Part shown: positions 6,174 to 7,752 of the stretch, piece by piece
Position numbering within the stretch: the stretch's first letter is position 1
Layout: each line of letters begins with the position of its first letter
Assembly: GCA_016932375.1 (NCBI GenBank)
Contig: JAFGDA010000206.1
Span: 1-7,752, forward strand
Reading direction: 5' to 3'
Length of the DNA: 7,752 bases
From: Actinomycetota bacterium
GTDB lineage: Bacteria > Actinomycetota > Humimicrobiia > Humimicrobiales > Humimicrobiaceae
Made by a program: the position numbers and the translations under genes
The notes under the pieces: model-generated
Told to the model about the DNA's origin: nothing
What the model saw: the letters and a program-made list of their open reading frames with translations, nothing else
Databases searched by the model: none

Positions 6174-6191
6174 TATATCTCTAAAGGTATA
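6174..6191. promoter_or_regulatory. Candidate HipB operator O3
   Basis: TATATCTCTAAAGGTATA is symmetric at 14 of 18 positions, with its centre 31 bp from that of O2. It is the weakest of the three by symmetry. Confidence 0.5.
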
Positions 6192-6304
6192 TTCTATATT
6201 AGATATATATTTAATCCTGAAATACCCTGACTTTTTTACTTTTTCCATTGAATAAAAATATTATACTAATCCCTGCGGATGCAATGGTATTGTTTATATT
6301 ATCT

Positions 6305-6598
6305 TTATTTCTTATACATCCTTTTTAATTCTTCATAAAAATTCTGTCTTGTGCCTGCTAAAAGGATGACTATCATTTTTCTTTCTGTTTCTGAAATTAA
6401 ATATGCAAGCTCATAGTTGACCCCATTATGATACACATCATAACCATAAACTCCCGCAAGGTCTCCACTCTTTTGAATGCCTGCATAAGGATTCCCGCTG
6501 ATTTTATTTAATGCCTCATATAAGGTGTTTTTTAACTTTTTGTTACGCATTTTCTTAAAATATTTTTGGGCAATTGCTGAAAACCGGATTTCATACAT
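6305..6598 (-). CDS. RelE/ParE-superfamily toxin
   Basis: A 97-residue protein with the small RelE/ParE fold: basic N-terminal helix region (SAIAQKYFKKMRNKKLKNTLYEALNKI), NPYAG, then KSGDLAGVYGYDVYHNGVNYELAYLI, corresponding to the L-x-G-x-Y-x-x-R core strand, and a C-terminal AGTRQNFYEELKR, similar to the GTHENFY-x-x-LKR ending of several RelE-type toxins. Members act as ribosome-dependent mRNases (RelE-like) or gyrase inhibitors (ParE-like); I cannot tell which. ATG 6598 is 3 bp after the antitoxin stop, with AAAGGA about 7 nt upstream. The gene appears intact. Confidence 0.8.
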   Translation of the reverse strand: MYEIRFSAIAQKYFKKMRNKKLKNTLYEALNKISGNPYAGIQKSGDLAGVYGYDVYHNGVNYELAYLISETERKMIVILLAGTRQNFYEELKRMYKK

Positions 6599-6601
6599 AA
6601 A

Positions 6602-6967
6602 TCAGTCCTTTCCAAAAACATCTTCCATTGAGGCACCTTTTTTCTTTCCGGCAGCAATATCATTACCTTCTTTTATCAGATCCCCTATTGCTGCTTTCAT
6701 TTTTTGCCTTTCTTCCGTAAACCTGGCTACAAGCTCATCTCCGCTGTATCCCTCCGAAACAAGATCTTTCAGTATTTCTACAGAAAATGCTTCACCATTT
6801 TGATATAAAGGACGGATTACAAGAGCATTTTTCTCAATAAAGCATTCCGCTTCTTTTCCCAATCCCAGGTTTTTATAAAATTTTTTTGGTATGGTAATCT
6901 GACGCTTACCGGTAATATTAATAATTTTTCTGTCCAGGACACCTGCATTAAACTCATTTTTTGCCAT
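6602..6967 (-). CDS. SpoVT/AbrB-domain antitoxin
   Basis: A 121-residue protein. Residues 15-54 form a swapped-hairpin AbrB domain (INITGKRQITIPKKFYKNLGL, then ECFIEKNALVIRPL). The charged C-terminal part (YSGDELVARFTEERQKMKAAIGDLI, ending in KGASMEDVFG) looks like a toxin-binding tail. AbrB-type antitoxins bind their own promoter through the N-terminal domain and the toxin through the tail. ATG 6967 has GAGG about 7 nt upstream. Only 3 bp separate it from the RelE-like toxin, so the two form a two-gene operon. A general transition-state regulator role is less likely because of the tail and the partner. Confidence 0.82.
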   Translation of the reverse strand: MAKNEFNAGVLDRKIINITGKRQITIPKKFYKNLGLGKEAECFIEKNALVIRPLYQNGEAFSVEILKDLVSEGYSGDELVARFTEERQKMKAAIGDLIKEGNDIAAGKKKGASMEDVFGKD

Positions 6968-7003
6968 TTTATAACCTCTTATCTAATGATTAATATATAC
7001 ATA

Positions 7004-7027
7004 TCCTTGAAAGTAGTATATCAAGGA
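7004..7027. promoter_or_regulatory. Inverted repeat over the -10 box, candidate antitoxin operator
   Basis: TCCTTGA (7004-7010) and TCAAGGA (7021-7027) are exact complements around a 10-bp centre containing the -10 box. A second, offset pair, ATATCCT (7001-7007) and AGGATAT (7032-7038), reaches the -35 box. Autorepression by the AbrB-type antitoxin is the natural reading. Confidence 0.5.
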
Positions 7028-7043
7028 AAATAGGATATATCAA
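7015..7043 (-). promoter_or_regulatory. Promoter of the AbrB/RelE-type TA pair
   Basis: TTGATA (-35, 7038-7043) and TATACT (-10, 7015-7020) stand exactly 17 bp apart on the minus strand, each 5/6 to consensus. It is the best promoter match in the window, 48 bp upstream of the antitoxin start. Confidence 0.55.
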
Positions 7044-7237
7044 CATCTATGATGGAATTTTTAAGAAGTAGCTGCTGGAATAATATTGCTTCTACACCCA
7101 GAAGATATTTTACTCATTATCCTGATGTACTCTTTATAATCCGGGTTTATTTTTTTCATGGAATTTTAAAATAACGGACAAATTCTATTTGTTTTATTTA
7201 CTCAGAAGCCTTCTATACACTTCCTTATTTCCGGCAA

Positions 7238-7390
7238 TTATTCTTTCACACTCTTTATGGTCTTTTTCAGCTCTTCAGCAGAACGCTCATCGCCGATCCC
7301 CAATTCAGCCATAATTTCTTCATGGGCAATTAGCTTAGCTTTTCCTTCTTCTATTTCCTTTATACTTTTATCAAGAATGGCTTTCTCCAT
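7238..7390 (-). CDS. Small antitoxin-like protein, possibly a fragment
   Basis: Fifty residues from ATG 7390: MEKAILDKSIKEIEEGK, AKLIAHEEIMAELGIGDE, RSAEELKKTIKSVKE. The block S-I-x-E-I-x-x-G-x-x-x-x-H-E-E-I-M resembles the C-terminal toxin-binding region of RelB/Phd-type antitoxins, but the DNA-binding half is missing. No ribosome binding site precedes the ATG, which follows a run of eight A. The frame may therefore be the tail of a longer, frameshifted gene. In another frame, TIKECERIIAGN-like coding continues to a TAA at 7194-7196 (CERIIAGNKEVYRRLLSK), which may be the true C-terminus. I could not identify a toxin partner downstream; 7044-7193 shows no gene. Confidence 0.42.
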   Translation of the reverse strand: MEKAILDKSIKEIEEGKAKLIAHEEIMAELGIGDERSAEELKKTIKSVKE

Positions 7391-7599
7391 ACTTTTTTTT
7401 GGCTACATCACTGGCACTGTATCCAAAAAATTTTATCTCATAATTATTAATATTTCTTTTAACAACCAGGACATTAGCAATCTCTCTTTAGCCTGATCTC
7501 TTCGATAGGATACCACTTTACCTTCTTTACTATCTCCTCAACACTTTCAAAGCCCAGATTCATAAAATAATTTATCCTGTCTCCAGCCGGATATTTCAT
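7371..7599 (-). pseudogene. Unrecognised small ORF pair, likely frameshifted gene
   Basis: ATG 7599, with AAAAGG 6 nt upstream, opens a 41-residue frame (MKYPAGDRINYFMNLGFESV, EEIVKKVKWYPIEEIRLKRDC) that stops at 7474-7476. An overlapping frame (7487-7371) continues with protein-like sequence, REIANVLVVKRNINNYE then IKFFGYSASDVAKKKYGE, but has no start of its own. The two join naturally around IRLKR/IANVLVV with a one-base correction, so one broken gene is the simplest reading. The end overlaps the antitoxin-like frame after it. I do not recognise the family. The YEIKFFGYSA stretch is the most distinctive part. Confidence 0.4.
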
Positions 7600-7639
7600 A
7601 ATCTACCTTTTCCTTAGGATTATTTTTAAAAATAATATA

Positions 7640-7752
7640 TTAATATTGAGAATGACTGATTTCCAATAATGGTAATAGTATCTCTCTCCAGTCCTCTATT
7701 GAACCATTCACTCCGTTGATTTCAAGACCTTCTTTGTCATAATAAATCTCGA
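7640..7752 (-). CDS. C-terminal part of an unrecognised protein, cut by the window edge
   Basis: The last 36 residues of a minus-strand gene that enters from beyond the window: EIYYDKEGLEINGVNGSIED, then WREILLPLLEISHSQY and a TAA. The residues look genuinely coding (balanced, with no rare runs), but the family cannot be named from this piece. The gene ends 40 bp before the next start at 7599 and may lead the same transcript. Confidence 0.5.
   Translation of the reverse strand, partial: EIYYDKEGLEINGVNGSIEDWREILLPLLEISHSQY

Noticed and set aside
6089..6191. CRISPR or other repeat array
   Set aside because: The three repeats are short imperfect palindromes with unequal spacing in a promoter region, which fits operators and not CRISPR repeats.
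6245..6287. CCATTG/CAATGG inverted repeat downstream of the RelE-like gene
   Set aside because: Six-base arms around a 31-base AT-rich loop are easily expected by chance, and no terminator shape results.

Overview
The window reads as bacterial DNA in which every supported gene lies on the minus strand. Purine-rich ribosome binding sites, sigma-A-type hexamers, a TTG start and tightly packed or overlapping genes would suit a Gram-positive anaerobe of the Clostridia type. That assignment is inference and not firm.

Region 1 (about 166-4222) is a compact, more GC-balanced metabolic operon. Read along the minus strand it runs: HTH-cupin regulator (4222-3668), short-chain dehydrogenase/reductase (3624-2872), two-domain family I CoA-transferase (2875-1325, TTG start) and thiolase (1320-166). 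The last three genes are 4 bp apart or overlap by 4 bp. Together the enzymes could interconvert a 3-hydroxyacyl (probably 3-hydroxybutyrate) and acetyl-CoA: CoA transfer onto the acid, oxidation to the 3-ketoacyl-CoA, and thiolytic cleavage, or the reverse. The regulator may sense a small ligand of this route.

Region 2 (about 4423-7752) is AT-rich and is a cluster of toxin-antitoxin (TA) modules and their debris. It holds an intact vapBC-type pair (RHH antitoxin 5086-4835, PIN toxin 4851-4423). Next comes a three-gene HipB-HipS-HipT-like locus (6090-5212) in which all three genes are damaged: a nonsense codon in hipB, a one-base frameshift in hipS, and an internal deletion plus loss of the catalytic part in hipT. 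Upstream of it is an intact AbrB-type antitoxin with a RelE/ParE-type toxin (6967-6305). The far end (7194-7752) holds decayed or overlapping small ORFs, one resembling an antitoxin tail, and the C-terminus of a gene that runs out of the window.

The most notable structure is the control region of the hip-like locus. Three 18-bp dyads of the form TATAYCYYWWWRGRTATA have centres 42 and 31 bp apart (about four and three helical turns). One is embedded in a 42-nt perfect inverted repeat that reaches the hipB start codon. They have the same 18-bp geometry as the known E. coli HipB operators (TATCC-N8-GGATA). The control DNA thus looks preserved while the genes have decayed.
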